A DNA stretch of 64,000 nucleotides. It comes from Begonia masoniana. Its lineage: Eukaryota > Streptophyta > Magnoliopsida > Cucurbitales > Begoniaceae. A program made the position numbers and the translations under genes. Shown piece after piece: positions 23,587 to 35,963 of this stretch. The DNA lies in contig CM039512.1 in assembly GCA_022432975.1 (NCBI GenBank), positions 28,381,171 to 28,445,170 on the forward strand, given 5' to 3'. How positions within the stretch are numbered: position 1 is the first letter of the stretch; every line of letters starts with the position of its first letter. The notes beneath the pieces are model-generated. The model made no database searches, had not been told where the DNA came from, and saw nothing but the letters and a program-made list of their open reading frames with translations.

Positions 23587-26500
23587 TGTGACGGCCCTTA
23601 CACTATTCCTAATTTTACCGTATAAATTTTTCATTTTATTCTTAAAACTTTAAACCTAGGTTCGAGCGGAAATAATACTTTAAAAATTTGAAATCGTTTA
23701 AGTTTATACTTCTAAACTATTTAACAACTTAAAAACAATTTAAATAAAACTTAAAATAATATATTAAAACATTTAAAAACTAGAAAATGCATCGGCCAAT
23801 GGAGGGAGGGACAAAAGGGACTTTTGTCCCTGAAAATCAAGGGGCGATCGATCGCCCATTTCAGACGATCGATCGCCAGTTATAAAAGGGAGGGGCGGTC
23901 GTGATCGCCCCTCGCTGTGGTGATCGATCGCCACACACTCTGGAATTTTTTCAGAGCGTGGCGATCCCCTTGGTTCACGATCGCCTCTCTTGGCAATTGA
24001 TCGCCAAGTGTTCTGCCTCCTCTCTCTCTCTCTCTCTCTCTTTTTTTTTGTTTTTTTCCTTCCTTTTTCCTTCTTTCTTTTCCTTTCTCTCCTTCTTCTT
24101 TCTTTTCCTTTCTCTCTTTCTTTTTCCCTACATACATGTACACATAACACATTCTAAAACTTCATCGTACTCTACTCCATAAACACGTAACATACGATCA
24201 CTAAAATCTCACCCATTTCACTCTTCACCAATCACCCAAAATAAACGACTCAAAACGCAATTAAAACCAAGTACATTTTCATGAAAACGAACTGCGTGGT
24301 TCCGTTTGAAAACCAAACATTTCCTCCTGCTAAAATCACCAAGCAGTTCATAAAAATCTAGATAAAATCTTAACAAAACGTTTAAAACATCAAAACGTAA
24401 ACCTATCAACTAATCAGAACCAAGCATCCTAATATGTTCAACTATACAATTTTCATCTAACTACTGTATTCCCAAAACGTACGCTTACTTTCCCCACGGG
24501 TCAAAAGGAGCATCGACTGCGCAGCACACTTTCACGGGCATTCTCTTTCAATCTGCATGATCATCTGGTAGAGGAAAATCCTCCTCACCTGGATCTATGT
24601 CACCTACACCATAGAGACACCTATGAGATAAAAATCTCAGCAAGTTCTACGTAAATGCTAATGCATGATCATATATGAGCAATGCTAAGAAAACCGTCCA
24701 TGTCATTTTTATTTTAGTACGTGTCAGTCTTGGTTATCGGGGCCTTTCTCAGTCAGATGGATAGGGCACATCAAGCGGGTAGACAGCCCACACCATCTGA
24801 AAGGAGGGAGACCCGCTCACCACAGAATGCCAGGTCTGAACCTCTCCCCGAATAACCACCATGCGTTATTTACTATGATACTTTACTTGCCACATGCATG
24901 CAATTCTTTTTCTTTGAAATCAATGCGTAAATTCATTTTTCATGACATTTGGAAACTATGATGCATGAACAATTCAATATAAACATAAATAACGAGCATA
25001 CCATCAAAACACTACAAATACCATCAAAACCGTCACAACAATCAACCTATAAAACAACCAAACCTAAACTACCCAACCGAAACAATTAGACAAACCAAAG
25101 ACCAACATAAACAATAAGGCACCAACGTATCCTCAACAACAAAACTCGACATATGGTGTAGGCCAATCGGCCACATTAAGTCACAAGAACTTACCTGTCG
25201 TCCTTAGCACACCGAGCACCGTCCGAAAGTCGTGTCCACCTAAGGCAATTCACGACCTAATAACAAATACAAGTTCACAATATAAACTTCAAGCAGCAAA
25301 TTCAAAATCCCAGAATTACGCAACTTCCTACTCAACTTCATCTAACCATCAACAAGGCAATCTAATACAAAACAAACCGATTCAGCATAGTAAACTTCTA
25401 ACTTGAAACCAAAAATATAACCAAGGTATTTGAATAAAACCTTTTATTCTCGGATTTGGCCTTTAGAATTGACTTAACTTTAAACCTCGATAACTCACTC
25501 AATTCTTATCCGATTTCAACGATTCAACATGTTTTGGAAACCTTATAATGTCTAGTTTAACATGGAATCAACCAATTATAAAAAGAGAATCGGAATTAAG
25601 GTCAGAATTTCGCCAACCGAACTGTTCTCCAAAAGTTTCTAGTTTTTGTACTATAACTTCTAAAATTCATAACTTAATCGATTCTTAATGAAATCCTGTG
25701 GATCAAGTTTCCATGGACTCCTCTAGCCATTTAACCAATTAGAATCAAGAGCTAGGTCAGTTCTCAATAAAACCGAAACTGCCCAGTTTTTAAATCGTAA
25801 TTTTTTTGTCCAACTTCAAAAATTCGTAATTAATGCTATACACATCGAAACGCTTCGATTTCAAATCCTATAGTTTCTTTAAAGTGTCTATTTTCACACG
25901 GTACAAACCATTCATCAATTAAACCCACTAGATTGGTCAAAAATCCCCATACCCGAAACTGCCCTGAAATTTCCAGTTTTTTTTTTTTTAACAAAAGTTG
26001 AAACTTTGAATCTACCATCCATAAATTTCCCATTTCTTCCATCTTTATTCACATAAATGTTCCTATAACATGATTAGGCATCAATTAAGAGGAAAAACTA
26101 ACAAGGAATGCCATTTTCGTGAAACCCTAATCGTCATTCATCAAACCCATAAAACAATCACCAATAAAAATGACACCCATTAAAAAAAAAACTAAGCTCT
26201 TACCTTAGAATTTCAATGAGCTTGAGAAATGGAGGAGAATAGTGTTGGTTTTTGCTCAAAAATCAGAACTGGAAGAAAAGAGGGGTAGGTTTTCAAGAGA
26301 GAGGGAATGCATGGGAGGGAGAGAGAGAAGGTGAGGGAGGGTTTCTTTTTCTCACCTCACGTGAACCCTTATAATTTTATCCCACTTCCCCCTTTTTTTT
26401 TATTTTTTTTTTTCTATTTATTTTAACAAATCAAAACCCACTTTCACACCATTAATTTTTAATTACCCACTAACTCTTCCTACCAATAAATTCCATAATA

Positions 26501-26595
26501 AATCCCTATATTCACATTTATTTTATTTCTTCAAAATAAATGTACATTTACCAATACTCGCTACAACCCGAGCCGATAAATTGCCGGGTACTACA
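23587..26595 (-). mobile_element. Element E, 5' LTR
   Basis: 3,009 bp, partner of 14762-17801. Differences are few and include a rearranged stretch of GATCG palindromes near 23890-23935 and a short deletion near 25723. On the minus strand the predicted intron runs 25194 to 24604. Confidence 0.92.
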
Positions 26596-26600
26596 ATATT

Positions 26601-26762
26601 TGAAGTACGATTTCGTACAGAATGACATACATATGACTGATCACAGTGGTTACAACTAGCTTTAGGTGCATTTTCATCACAATTTTCATCCAAAGTGAAG
26701 TTATCCCAAGCTTTGGATCTACTTCTTTTCTTCGGATTACTATCATTCACATTAGTTTCCAT
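26601..26762 (-). pseudogene. hAT transposase, N-terminal BED zinc-finger half
   Basis: Minus strand from ATG at 26762: METNVNDSNPKKRSRSKAWD then CNHCDQSYVC. This is the first Cys pair of a BED finger; its His/Cys half is at about 14720-14761, on the other side of element E. The break falls exactly at the atatt target duplication. Confidence 0.88.
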
Positions 26763-27243
26763 CCTAAAAAAATAATTAACAACAATCATATTCATCATTC
26801 AATTAACGAAACAAATTCAAACAATTCTATAGCAAATATCACAAATTTCTATACTCTAATTCAGTAATTCTATATCAAATATCACAAATATGTCACAATC
26901 AATAGTCATACTCACAGCAAGCAACAATTACATAAATAAACACCCTATAATTTTAAACAGCAAACAATGCTCTCGATCAACAATTTTGAAAAGTCTCCCA
27001 CAGCCCTAATTTTTACTAGTACATAAATAAAAAATTATAAACACATTACACATACAGGTTTGATTTGTTGTATTGGAGGCTGAAGGCTGGAGCAGTCTGA
27101 CGAGACCGAGAGCAACTAGGGAGCAGGGCCAGAGAGCTGCAAAATTAACAACAATTTGAAAGCATGATGAGAAGAAACCTAAATTTTGTTGTAAAATTTA
27201 GGTTTGAAAGATGCTGCACCAAGGAGCCGTCACCGTCAGTCCT

Positions 27244-27530
27244 CTGTCGCTGCCGCTGGAGCGCCGAGGAGTGGAGGCTGGCTGGCAGAGTTGAGCAAGG
27301 ATGAGGGTCGAGGCGTTCTGAGTTTCTGACCTAATCTGTCGCTACCGCTGGAACGCCGAGGAGTGGAGGCTGGCTGGAGGAGTTGAGCGAGGACGAGGGT
27401 CGAGGCGTTCTGAGTTTCTGACCTAATCTGTCGCTGCCGCTGGAGCGCCGAGGAGTGGAGGCTGGCTGGAGGAGTTGAGCGAGGATGAGGGTCAAGCCGT
27501 CGAGGTGTTCTCAGTTTTGAGTTTCTGACC
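27244..27530 (-). repeat. 92-bp tandem repeat, three copies, hAT 5' region
   Basis: Units start CTGTCGCTGCCGCTGG at 27244, 27336 and 27428. GC-rich, between the hAT end and its zinc-finger exon, so probably in the 5' untranslated or promoter region. Confidence 0.88.
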
Positions 27531-27761
27531 TAAATTGAAATGCTGAGTCCCCGACCCCGACACCCTAATATGATTCATATTAATCAAACATCCAGGGTTT
27601 GATTTTTCGGTTCAGTTCGGGTTTGCCTTCCACCGAAACCGAACCCAAAAGCGTATTGGTGAGCCCAACCCGAACACAAAAACACCTCTTGGACCCGAAC
27701 CAAACCGGGTCGGTTCGATTCCTCGGGTTGGTTTCGGGTTTGCCCACCCCCTAACAGCATG

Positions 27762-28857
27762 CATTTGCATTTACGAAGCTTACTGAGCCTTTAGCTCATA
27801 GTTTGTTTTTATGGTGTAGGTGAACTTGAGACAGATGAGGACGATGCCCCCTACAAGATGAACGAGAAAGTTGAAGAAGAATGTCGTGGAAGTGCGCTGA
27901 GCAATCGGTGCGAACCTTGACCCGTGGGAGCAATAAGCTATGTGTTTTGTAGTTTTGGGGTTTATGATGGGTGATAACCTGGAAACTGGAAAGAGACGTA
28001 TAGAACTTATTTTAGGATGCTTGGTGTCTGGATAGTGTACGTACTGACCTTTTGATGAAATGAATTCGATGATAATGCTTTTATGTGGAATTTGGATGAT
28101 TTAGAGTTGTGCTATTGTTTTGAGACAAATGTGTTGTTTAGAGTCGGTTTTGATGATTTCAGGATTGAGAAGTTTGGTTTATGGATGAATATTTTGAGGA
28201 TGTTATTAAATTGTGATGTGCATGGTGTGCAGGGTAGTAAAAAAGAAGGAGGCCGCTCTCTGGAATTAAAAGCCAGAGAGATTGCTGATCGATCGCCTGG
28301 GGTAGCGATCGATCGGCTGATGTTGTGGACGATTCAGCCTAAGTAAGGTTAAGTGTACTGATGGGGGCTACTTCGATCGATTTTAAATGTGAATCGGTTG
28401 GGGTTGTCGACCCCAGTATATTAGATTCATTTTGATGAAATTTAGTTAAGTGTCGTCGACCGATCTCATTACAGAGGCCACATCGACCGATTTTAGCCAA
28501 TGTTGACATTGACCGATTGGAAGGAAATGAATCCCAGTAAGTTTAGGACGTCGACCGAAACCCGAATGTTGGGTGCGCCCATGTTCGATTCCGTGGACGT
28601 TTATGTATTTGAACGATTGCGTCTGTGGACGAAAATGTCAGTAGACGACTGCGTTGCAAGCCGAGGGGAATTAATTCCCCCCTGTTTTATAGACATCGAC
28701 CGATCTCTTTATTGAGACCACGTCGACCCCCACTGTACCATTCGTCCAAACCCGATAAAAAGTGTTGTCAACCCATACTGTTCCTTCGATGAAACCCGAG
28801 AGGAAAAATATTGTTCCTTCGATGGAACCCGATAGGAAAAACTTAATTGTAACGCCC
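27762..28857 (+). mobile_element. Element B 5' LTR, segment 2
   Basis: Continuation of the B LTR after the hAT. It has the predicted splice acceptor ATGGTGTAG|GTGA (27819/27820), a hairpin (28256-28280, CTCTCTGG / CCAGAGAG) and GATCGATC motifs (28286-28319). Repeated TCGACCGAT motifs follow to about 28720. Confidence 0.9.
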
Positions 28858-29650
28858 CGAAAACCCGATCGGGCTCCCAGTGCGCTCTGTGACTACTCTG
28901 AGCTAAACGACTCACTAATTTCCCTTAATCCTAACCGTTAAGCACCACGGCGTCCTCCGCAAAAATTTCGGCAGAGTAACGCCTGAAAATGGCGCCCCCA
29001 AAATGCTAAGTACCTGCAAACAAATAAATCCAACCAATCCAGAATACTCCTACTCAACTATCCAGCATACGAAATCACCAAATAGCAGTAAAGAGGGAAA
29101 CTAAAATACTAACATCCCTAAGAGAAGAAAGTTCACAGTATAGGGCGACAATTCACCCTTAACTATGACTATATACAACAAATACAACTACCCCCACAAA
29201 AAACAAAAAGTCCTATTCCCTATTAACACCATGCTACGGCTCCTCCTAGGTCTGGTCGCCCTAACACTGTCATTAACCGGGGCCCTGGTCGCACGCCACA
29301 AACTGCCACTTACTCCTAGTCAGACTCTCAGTACACACCCACCAGCTCAGTAGTACCTACACCACAGAACACACCGTAAGCTCAAAGCTTAGCAAGTAAA
29401 GTGCTGAAAAATAAACGTGAAGTATGAAAACGGGTTATGCAATCCTAACACATGCAGGTCTCTACACACGTTGTCATCATCTCACCGCATCGCATCTCAC
29501 CGAGGTTTGAAATGTAACCACACCAGGTAGTCAGTCCGTACACTGCACTGTATACCGGCACGTCACCGCCGTCCCGGTTCCTCCAGGAACGGGGTCCACA
29601 AGTCACACCCAAACCCCCACATCGCACTATTTACCTATATAACAGTCTCA

Positions 29651-30090
29651 GAGGCGTTACGTATCACCATCCCTCGGTTTTAACCTCGACTACGTGGCGT
29701 TACGTCCCGCCGTCCCTCTGTCCCGCCGTCCCCCGTAGTCAGGTGGCCCCGTACTCTACCTTTATAACGGTCCCCGAGGCGTTACGTATTGTCATCCCTC
29801 AGTTTTAACCTCGACCACGTGGCGTTATGTCCCACTGTCCCACGTAGTCAGGTGGCCCCGTACTCTACCTTTATAACGGTCCCCGAGGCGTTACGTATCA
29901 TCATTCCTTGGTTTTAACCTCGACCACGTGGCGTTACGTCCCGCTGTCCCACATAGTCAAGTGGCCTCGTACTCTACCTTTATAACAGTCCTGGAGGCGT
30001 TACGAATCGTCATACCTCGGTTTTAACCTCGACCACGTGGCGTTATGTCCCGCCATCCCACGTAGTCAGGTGGCCCCGTACTCACCACGA
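29651..30090 (-). repeat. 109-bp tandem repeat, about four copies
   Basis: GAGGCGTTACG recurs at 29651, 29776, 29885 and 29994. Spacing is 125, 109 and 109 bp; the first unit has a 16-bp internal duplication. Within solo LTR F. Confidence 0.88.
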
Positions 30091-30149
30091 CTGCACACAC
30101 ACATCACATCACATGCATACCTACGACCCACAACGCGCACAAAACTCAC

Positions 30150-30715
30150 AACCTACATACAACTTACCCACAACCTCACCAGACTCACCTCCTACGCCGA
30201 CTGACCCACAACCTTACCTGACTCACCACCTACACACGACTGACTCACCCACCTATGCACAACTGACCCACGACCTCACCAGACTCACCACCTACACACG
30301 ACTGACTCACCCACCTACGCACAACTGACCCACGACCTCACCGGACTCACCATCTACATACAACCGTTCCACAACCCTCACAAGGCTTACTACCTACGTA
30401 CAACTATCTCACAACCCTCAAAAGGCTCACAACATACGTACGACTGTCCCTCAACCCTCACAAAGCTCACTGCCTACATACAACCGTCCCACAACCCTCA
30501 CAAGGCTCACCACCTACGTACAACAGTCCCACAACCCTCACAAAGCTCACCACCAACGTATAACTGTCCCACAACCCTCACAAGGCTCATCACCTACGTA
30601 CAACTGTCCCACAACCCTCACAAGGCTCACCATCTACGTACAACTATCCCATAACCCTCACAAGGCTCACTACCTACGTACAACTATCCCACAACCCTCA
30701 CAAGGCTCACCACAT
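30150..30715 (-). repeat. 40-bp and 60-bp tandem repeats
   Basis: CACAACCCTCACAAGGCTCA with CTACGTACAAC repeats about every 40 bp over 30355-30715. A related, looser block with about 60-bp spacing (CTGACCCACAACCTCACC) precedes it. Within solo LTR F. Confidence 0.85.
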
Positions 30716-31938
30716 ACCACTGACGACAACTTCACGTACACATCACATACAGACTACTCATGACCTACACACGACTCACAACATGCAAACAACTGTGGTG
30801 TAGGCCCTTCTGGGCGAGTCTCAAGCAATTACACCCACACTACTACTTACCTGGCATCCTAGCTCGCTCGAGTTTGGCACGTCACGTCACCTACGGCTTC
30901 ACCTGGCACAATTCAAAATCCACGTTAGTACCTAGGCTTAAACTCGCCAATTCATCCTAAAACTAACATTTCTAACTTAACCCAACTCACATCTAACTAA
31001 ACGGGTCACTAACTTGGGTTTGGTAAAAACCGTCTTGAAACTTCGGACGTGCATAACTTTCGCGTCGGTTATCAGAATCGAACGATTCCAGCAGCCACGT
31101 ACTCCTCTAATAACCTAGTTTAACCTGCCCAAAGAAAATTTAAAACAAACAGCCGCAGCTAGGTCATAACTTCCAAAAACATAACCGGTCTTTGAAGCTA
31201 AATCTCCCTTTTTTCGATTTTTCAACAAATCTCGCCAAATCCCTCACTAATCTATCACATTCTACCCTATTAAGCATAATTTAACAAAATCTGAAGTTTC
31301 CCAATCAGAACCCAAACCACAGCACCCTCCTCCCCCTCGGCTTCCTCCCTGGAACAGGGGTATCCTAGTCCATCGGAGATCACTCATCACACACCACCAA
31401 TCCCCCCTTATTACCGTCACAAATCAACCACAGAATCGACCTAACTAGCAGACCACTCCTCGGCCGAGCAATAAAGAGAAAACAGGGAGGAGAAGCTACC
31501 TGTTTTCGATCGGGTCTAGCGCAAAAAAAGCTGAACCAAGCTCTGACTTCAGCTAGCCGGAGTAATGGAACGCTGGCGTCCTTCTCTCCTTCTCCCTCCC
31601 GTCAGTCGTTGGCGAGAACACACTCGGCTCTCTCTCTCTCTCGGGTGCTCGGGCTGAAGAACAGAGAAGAAAAACTGAATGGCTTCTTCTGAAGCCATTC
31701 GGTCTTTCTTTTATTTTTATTTTTATTTTTATTTTAACTAAATTACTAAATTGCCCTCACATATTTAAACTTCCGTATTGCCATTAAGTTCGCGTCCCCC
31801 TTGACCTAAAATTTTTGGAAATCTTCTTCCAAATAAAATCTTAAGTTTTAATAAGCTAATTAGCCAGTTAAAATCTTTCATGGAACTCTAACAAGACTTT
31901 AAATTTATTCAGTAAATTTTTCGGGTTATTACATTAAT

Positions 31939-32137
31939 TCTCTTCCCGTCCTTATTGTTTTAGCATTGACGCCTAAGTTTAAATTTTTACTAAGGTTTCC
32001 ACAATTAGATAGACTTCCGCTGAATGAGTTAATTGATTTTATATGAGAAGATTAAATGAATGAAATGAATTAGATGAAAAGTCAAATTTTTATGACATTA
32101 TAGGCTTAATATTTCGGGTAAATTAAGGGTCGTTACA
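31939..32137 (+). mobile_element. Element B 5' LTR, segment 3
   Basis: Last 199 bp of the B 5' LTR, ending GGGTCGTTACA. Homologous to the end of the 3' LTR at 53604. Confidence 0.92.
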
Positions 32138-32141
32138 GTTA

Positions 32142-32153
32142 TGGTATCAGAGC
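32142..32153 (+). other. Primer binding site of element B
   Basis: TGGTATCAGAGC, five bases after the LTR end (32137). tRNA-Met type. Confidence 0.93.
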
Positions 32154-32302
32154 ACCCGGGTTTTAAAATCGGTTCTGTAGACCGCTCGACTGCGCAAGCC
32201 ACTTCACGGACATGCTTCTTCAACTATAAGTACGTTTTTTTTTTAGGTTTCTTGTTTTTTTTTTTTTAGAGTTATTGCTTCTAACTTTTATAGGTTTGTA
32301 AA

Positions 32303-33567
32303 ATGGTGCGTCGGGGGAATGATAGAGACGAACGAGATGACACTATAGACTAATTGAGAGAGTTTATAGCTCAATAATCCCAACACTTAGAACGACAGGC
32401 TCAGCATATGGAGAGACAGTCTCAACAGCTTGATACGCTGATTAACCGTGAGGGCAATAGAACTCAGGAGGTGGCAGAGTCTAGTAATCGAGGAATGGAG
32501 AGGTTCCAAAAGCTACAACCCCTGGTGTTCAATGGACAATCATCGGATCCCTCCTTAGCCGAGGAGTGGATTCGTACTATGGAAGACATGTTGGCATATG
32601 CGAGTATAGAGGATGGAGAGAAAGTTGCATTGGTCACCTATCATTTGGCTTTAGACGCTCGATTTTGGTGGGATTCCATCAAGGCAACCACCGACGTGAC
32701 AATAATGAGTTGGGAGAGATTCAAAACGGTGTTTTATGACAAATACTTCAGCCATACGGTACGGGAGGCAAAAATGGTGGAGTTCATGCAATTGCAACAG
32801 GCTAATTCAATTGTTGAGTATGTCAGAAAATTTGAGGCCCTAACCCGTTTCGCACCACGACAGGTCGGCGACAATGAAGACAAAGTGCGTTGGTTTATGC
32901 AAGGGCTAAATCAGGAAATCCGAAAAGGTGTCATCATATCAGGAGTGCGGAACGTGCCCTATACTGAAATTGTGGCCAGGCGCTGGAAATTGTCAGGAGA
33001 TTCGGCCTCAACCCCGGAGTAGAGACTGGCAACAAAAGGAACAATCGCAAGTGCAACAACAAAGAGGCATCAATAGGCCTTATAAAGGAGGTAACGATCG
33101 GGGAAAGGGAAATCAAGTGCAAGTGGCTCCTCAGATGCCTTGGTGCTCTAAGTGTCAGAAAGAGCATAGTGGCGAATGCCGAGTGGACACTAATAAGTGC
33201 TATCGGTGCGGAGAAGTTGGCCATTACGTTAAAGATTGCCCGAAGCTGGGCCGAGATCAGCCAGGCAGAGATCAGAGGAGAATCATGCCGAGGATCTTTG
33301 CCTTTATCGAGCCTGGTGACGTCCACGATGAAGCTCAGCCTTCGATTATTGCAGGTAGTATTTTAGTTGCTGGCGTAGCCGTATTTTCTTTGATAGACAC
33401 GGGAGCTACGGACTCCTTCATTTCAACTGCTTGCATGACTAGATTGGGGTTAGTGTCTGAGTTAGCAGAATATGAGTATAAAGTAATGCTGCCTTCCGGA
33501 GCATATATACAGTCTGATCGTATCTTTCAAGGCAACGTCGTCTCGGTAGGGATTAATACCCTCTATT
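32303..33567 (+). pseudogene. gag: Element B gag and protease start, broken
   Basis: ATG at 32303 (MVRRGNDRDERDDTID). Two early stops, both TAA at CAA-type glutamine positions (32351-32353 and near 32372). Capsid region 32408-32990, then a deletion near 32985-33005 that drops part of the linker and shifts frame. Zinc knuckle CYRCGEVGHYVKDC (about 33197-33238); protease VFSLIDTGATDSF (about 33384-33421). Coding stops at the ctatt target site where solo LTR C entered; it resumes at 47282. Confidence 0.92.
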
Positions 33568-34264
33568 TGTAACACCCGACAACTTCAACCAGGTGACTTC
33601 CTAACTGTATTAACGGTCATGAATATTCAATCTTCACGGTTTAGAGTTTTATGCCAAACTTAATTAATTACATGTGGATTTAAACTAGGTTGAGTGGCAA
33701 AGTTGTAATAATGGAGGATTGAGACCAGTATTTAAAGAAAAATGAAAGGATTCAAACCTCATTTAAACCATTGTAGCCGTCATCTCTTACTCTCGGCGAT
33801 TTCCCCTCCCGAACTCTCGCTCTCTGTCAGCTGGAAATCCCTCCTTCGACGATCGGTTTCCTTGCTGCTTCTCGGCTACTTTGTGCTCGAGGTACGAGTT
33901 TGGCAATGTAGCTATCTTTTAGTTGTTAAGCTCTGTTTTCAGCTATGTGTTGAAGTTCTGGATTCTTCAATGACCGAGTATTAGTAAGTGTATTTTGAAA
34001 TCTGAAAGTGGTAATGTCATTCCGAATCGATTTTGGACATTAAACAACCAACCCTGAGTTATCGCTAATCGAATCTATCTGTTTTGGGTTTTGGATTTCA
34101 AACTGCACAGAGAACTATACTAAGGATTCGGGAGTGACTATAGCTATTAGATCCTAGGATGACTTGTGATTAGAACTAATAGGATTTTTTTTAACTACTG
34201 CAATGTAAATGTTTTAGGTGAAGAAGTTTGAAGAGAAAGGAGCTCAAATTGCTAAGGAGACCAG

Positions 34265-34931
34265 GTAAGTGAATATATAGGTTTCTCGGTCATTAGGACC
34301 CTACATCAAAGGACGCTAGGTAGAAACTCATACGATGATTAGTAGTTCCTTATGTTACTGACTAGCATTTATGTTGATGATTAGTTCAATGGTAAGGTTA
34401 AATGTTGGATAGTGCTCTGTTCTGTAGCTTGATGATTTAAGAATTCCCATGTACATGCATCATGACTATTTTATGCATATGAAAATATTTTAAGAGCAGT
34501 GTTTTCTCATGAATAAAGTAAGATAACGAAGTAAATCTTATGCAACGTGAATTAAGTGAGGGTTGGGGGCGGTTTGACGTATGTCACTGTCCAAAAGGAA
34601 GGACCATGATTACGACACGCAAGGGATTATGTACACTCTCATTGTCAACCCCCTTTACTGGCACAAATCCTTTCTTAATTCACACAACATGATTGAGGAA
34701 TATGATTGATGAATACGAATGATGAATACGAATGATGAATATGAATGATGAATACGAATGATGAATATGATTGTTGAATATGAATGATGAATAAGAATGG
34801 AGATTTTGTGTATAATTACAAATAAGAAAATATTCATGAGCATTTGTTTCTCAAATGAGCATTCATGCATGCTTGTTAGTATTGCATTCCTTACTAAGCA
34901 TTAGGCTTATAGTTTAAACCTTATGATGTAG
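34265..34931 (+). promoter_or_regulatory. Predicted structured intron in LTR C
   Basis: CCAG|GTAAGT; hairpin GGTC-ATTAG-GACC; CCTACATCA (34300-34308); hairpin TAAGC-ATTAG-GCTTA (34895-34909); acceptor TGATGTAG|G (34931). Same layout as the A LTR, length 667. Confidence 0.58.
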
Positions 34932-35288
34932 GTGACGAGACTTCAGGTGAGGATCCCAAAGTCTATGATGATGTCTGAGCTTGGTTGTTGGAAGGTGATC
35001 AGGGTGCAATTTCTGTGGCTGGGTGGCAAATGAGACCTCTGGTTAATGTTTTTATGGTTTTAGTTATGATAATGAATATAATAGATTAAGTAGGACAAGT
35101 CTATTTCTTTCTAACATTGAGTCCTCTTTTGAAGTTGTCTGTTGACCACTGAATCTAGAAATAATTTTAAGGATAGTTGGATGGTCTGTTTGCTTAAGTC
35201 TTCCGCTATATGAATTCTGGATGAGTTACTGATTTTCATTAGTATGAATGTTATACCATTGAAGTTTGAAATAGGTGAAGGTTAAGTT

Positions 35289-35730
35289 ACCGGATGATGT
35301 AAGTGTTATTTCATCGTCCAGTGATCGGTAGATGTAGAGTGTTTAAGTCATCGGAAGATGTAAGTTTAATTTTGTCGTCTAGTGATCGGCAGATGAGGTG
35401 TATTTAAGTTACCGGATGATGTAAGTGTTATTTCATCGCCCAGTGATCGGTAGATGTAGAGTGTTTAAGTCATCGGAAGATGTAAGTTTAATTTTGTCGT
35501 CTAGTGATCGGCAGATGAGGTGTATTTAAGTTACCGGATGATGTAAGTGTTATTTCATTGCCCAGTGACCGGTAGATGTAGAGTGTTTAAGCCATCGGAA
35601 GATGTAAGTTTAATTTTGTCGTCTAGTGATCTGCAGATGAGGTGTATTTAAGTTACCGGATGATGTAAGTGTTATTTCATCGCCCAGTGACCGGTAGATG
35701 TAGAGGTTTAAGCCATCGGATTAGTGACCG
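35289..35730 (+). repeat. 122-bp higher-order repeat (61-bp dimers), block 1
   Basis: Two kinds of 61-bp monomer alternate: ACCGGATGATGTAAGTG... and ATCGGAAGATGTAAGTT.... ACCGGATG starts recur at 35289 and 35411, giving a 122-bp period. About 3.5 dimers. Confidence 0.93.
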
Positions 35731-35963
35731 GGTCTGTTTTAATTAGTCACATGAGAAGCACATGTTCACCGAATGATATAAACCTGGTTTAGTGACCGTA
35801 GATGTGGTTATTTCTCTATCGGTATAGTAATATTCGGCCCGTACGAATTTTAGATTATAATATATCGGCATTTTCTATAAATATTTCAAATCAAACTCTT
35901 TTACCAAAAATGAAGCTCCATTATGATCCTAATTATTAATTAGAATTTGAAGGAATTTACGGG
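35731..35963 (+). repeat. Extra copy of the C/D insertion junction
   Basis: Repeats 36966-37205, that is the end of the C repeat block, the gtata target site and the first 130 bp of the D LTR. It then drops back into the C repeat array. It carries several one-base deletions relative to the other copy (for example GACCGTAG for GACCGGTAG, TACGAAT for TACGGAAT). Confidence 0.9.

Larger units (their letters stand above)
14762..26595 (-). mobile_element. Element E, LTR retrotransposon, LARD-like
   Basis: LTRs 14762-17801 and 23587-26595 (TGTGAC...CTACA), TSD atatt at 14757-14761 and 26596-26600. The primer binding site next to the right LTR reads on the minus strand, so the right LTR is the 5' one. 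Internal region is 5.8 kb, of which 1.3 kb is Cassandra. I can recognise only an N-terminal gag piece and a zinc knuckle; no RT or integrase. Large LTRs plus a non-coding interior fit a non-autonomous LARD-type derivative of a gypsy element related to B and D. Element E splits the hAT zinc-finger codons. Confidence 0.92.
12254..27753 (-). mobile_element. hAT transposon, interrupted by element E
   Basis: Ends TAGGGATGGGCAAG (left) and, read on the other strand, TAGGGGGTGGGCAAA (right): imperfect hAT terminal inverted repeats. They are followed inwards by CGGTTCGG-type subterminal repeats on both sides. Perfect 8-bp TSD. Removing E (14762-26595 plus 5-bp TSD) leaves about 3.66 kb, a normal autonomous hAT size. 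The transposase is on the minus strand. Confidence 0.94.
29357..30850 (-). promoter_or_regulatory. Predicted structured intron in solo LTR F
   Basis: Minus strand CCAG|GTAAGT at 30850; hairpin GCCC-AGAA-GGGC (30815-30804) running into CCTACACCACAG (30804-30793); TAAGC-TTTGA-GCTTA (29391-29377); acceptor CTGTGGTGTAG|G (29367-29356). The two 12-base motifs are exactly complementary. Both tandem arrays of F fall inside this interval. Confidence 0.55.
28858..31933 (-). mobile_element. Solo LTR F
   Basis: TGTAACGCCCC to GGTTATTACA, 3,076 bp, TSD ttaat at 28853-28857 and 31934-31938. No internal region or primer site, so a solo LTR. The shared splice-site module reads on the minus strand, giving its orientation. 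It contains two tandem arrays. Open frames here are repeat artefacts. Confidence 0.92.

Noticed and set aside
23773..24182. Arg/Lys/Glu-rich frames on the minus strand
   Set aside because: They come from the CT-rich tract in the E LTR, present again in the other LTR with different frames.
28083..28346. Conserved 87-95 codon frame in both B LTRs (also 52617-52904)
   Set aside because: Similarity is expected because the LTRs are copies; no ATG context, motif or conservation in other families supports a protein.
30113..30328. Thr/Pro-rich small protein
   Set aside because: Product of a tandem repeat in solo LTR F.
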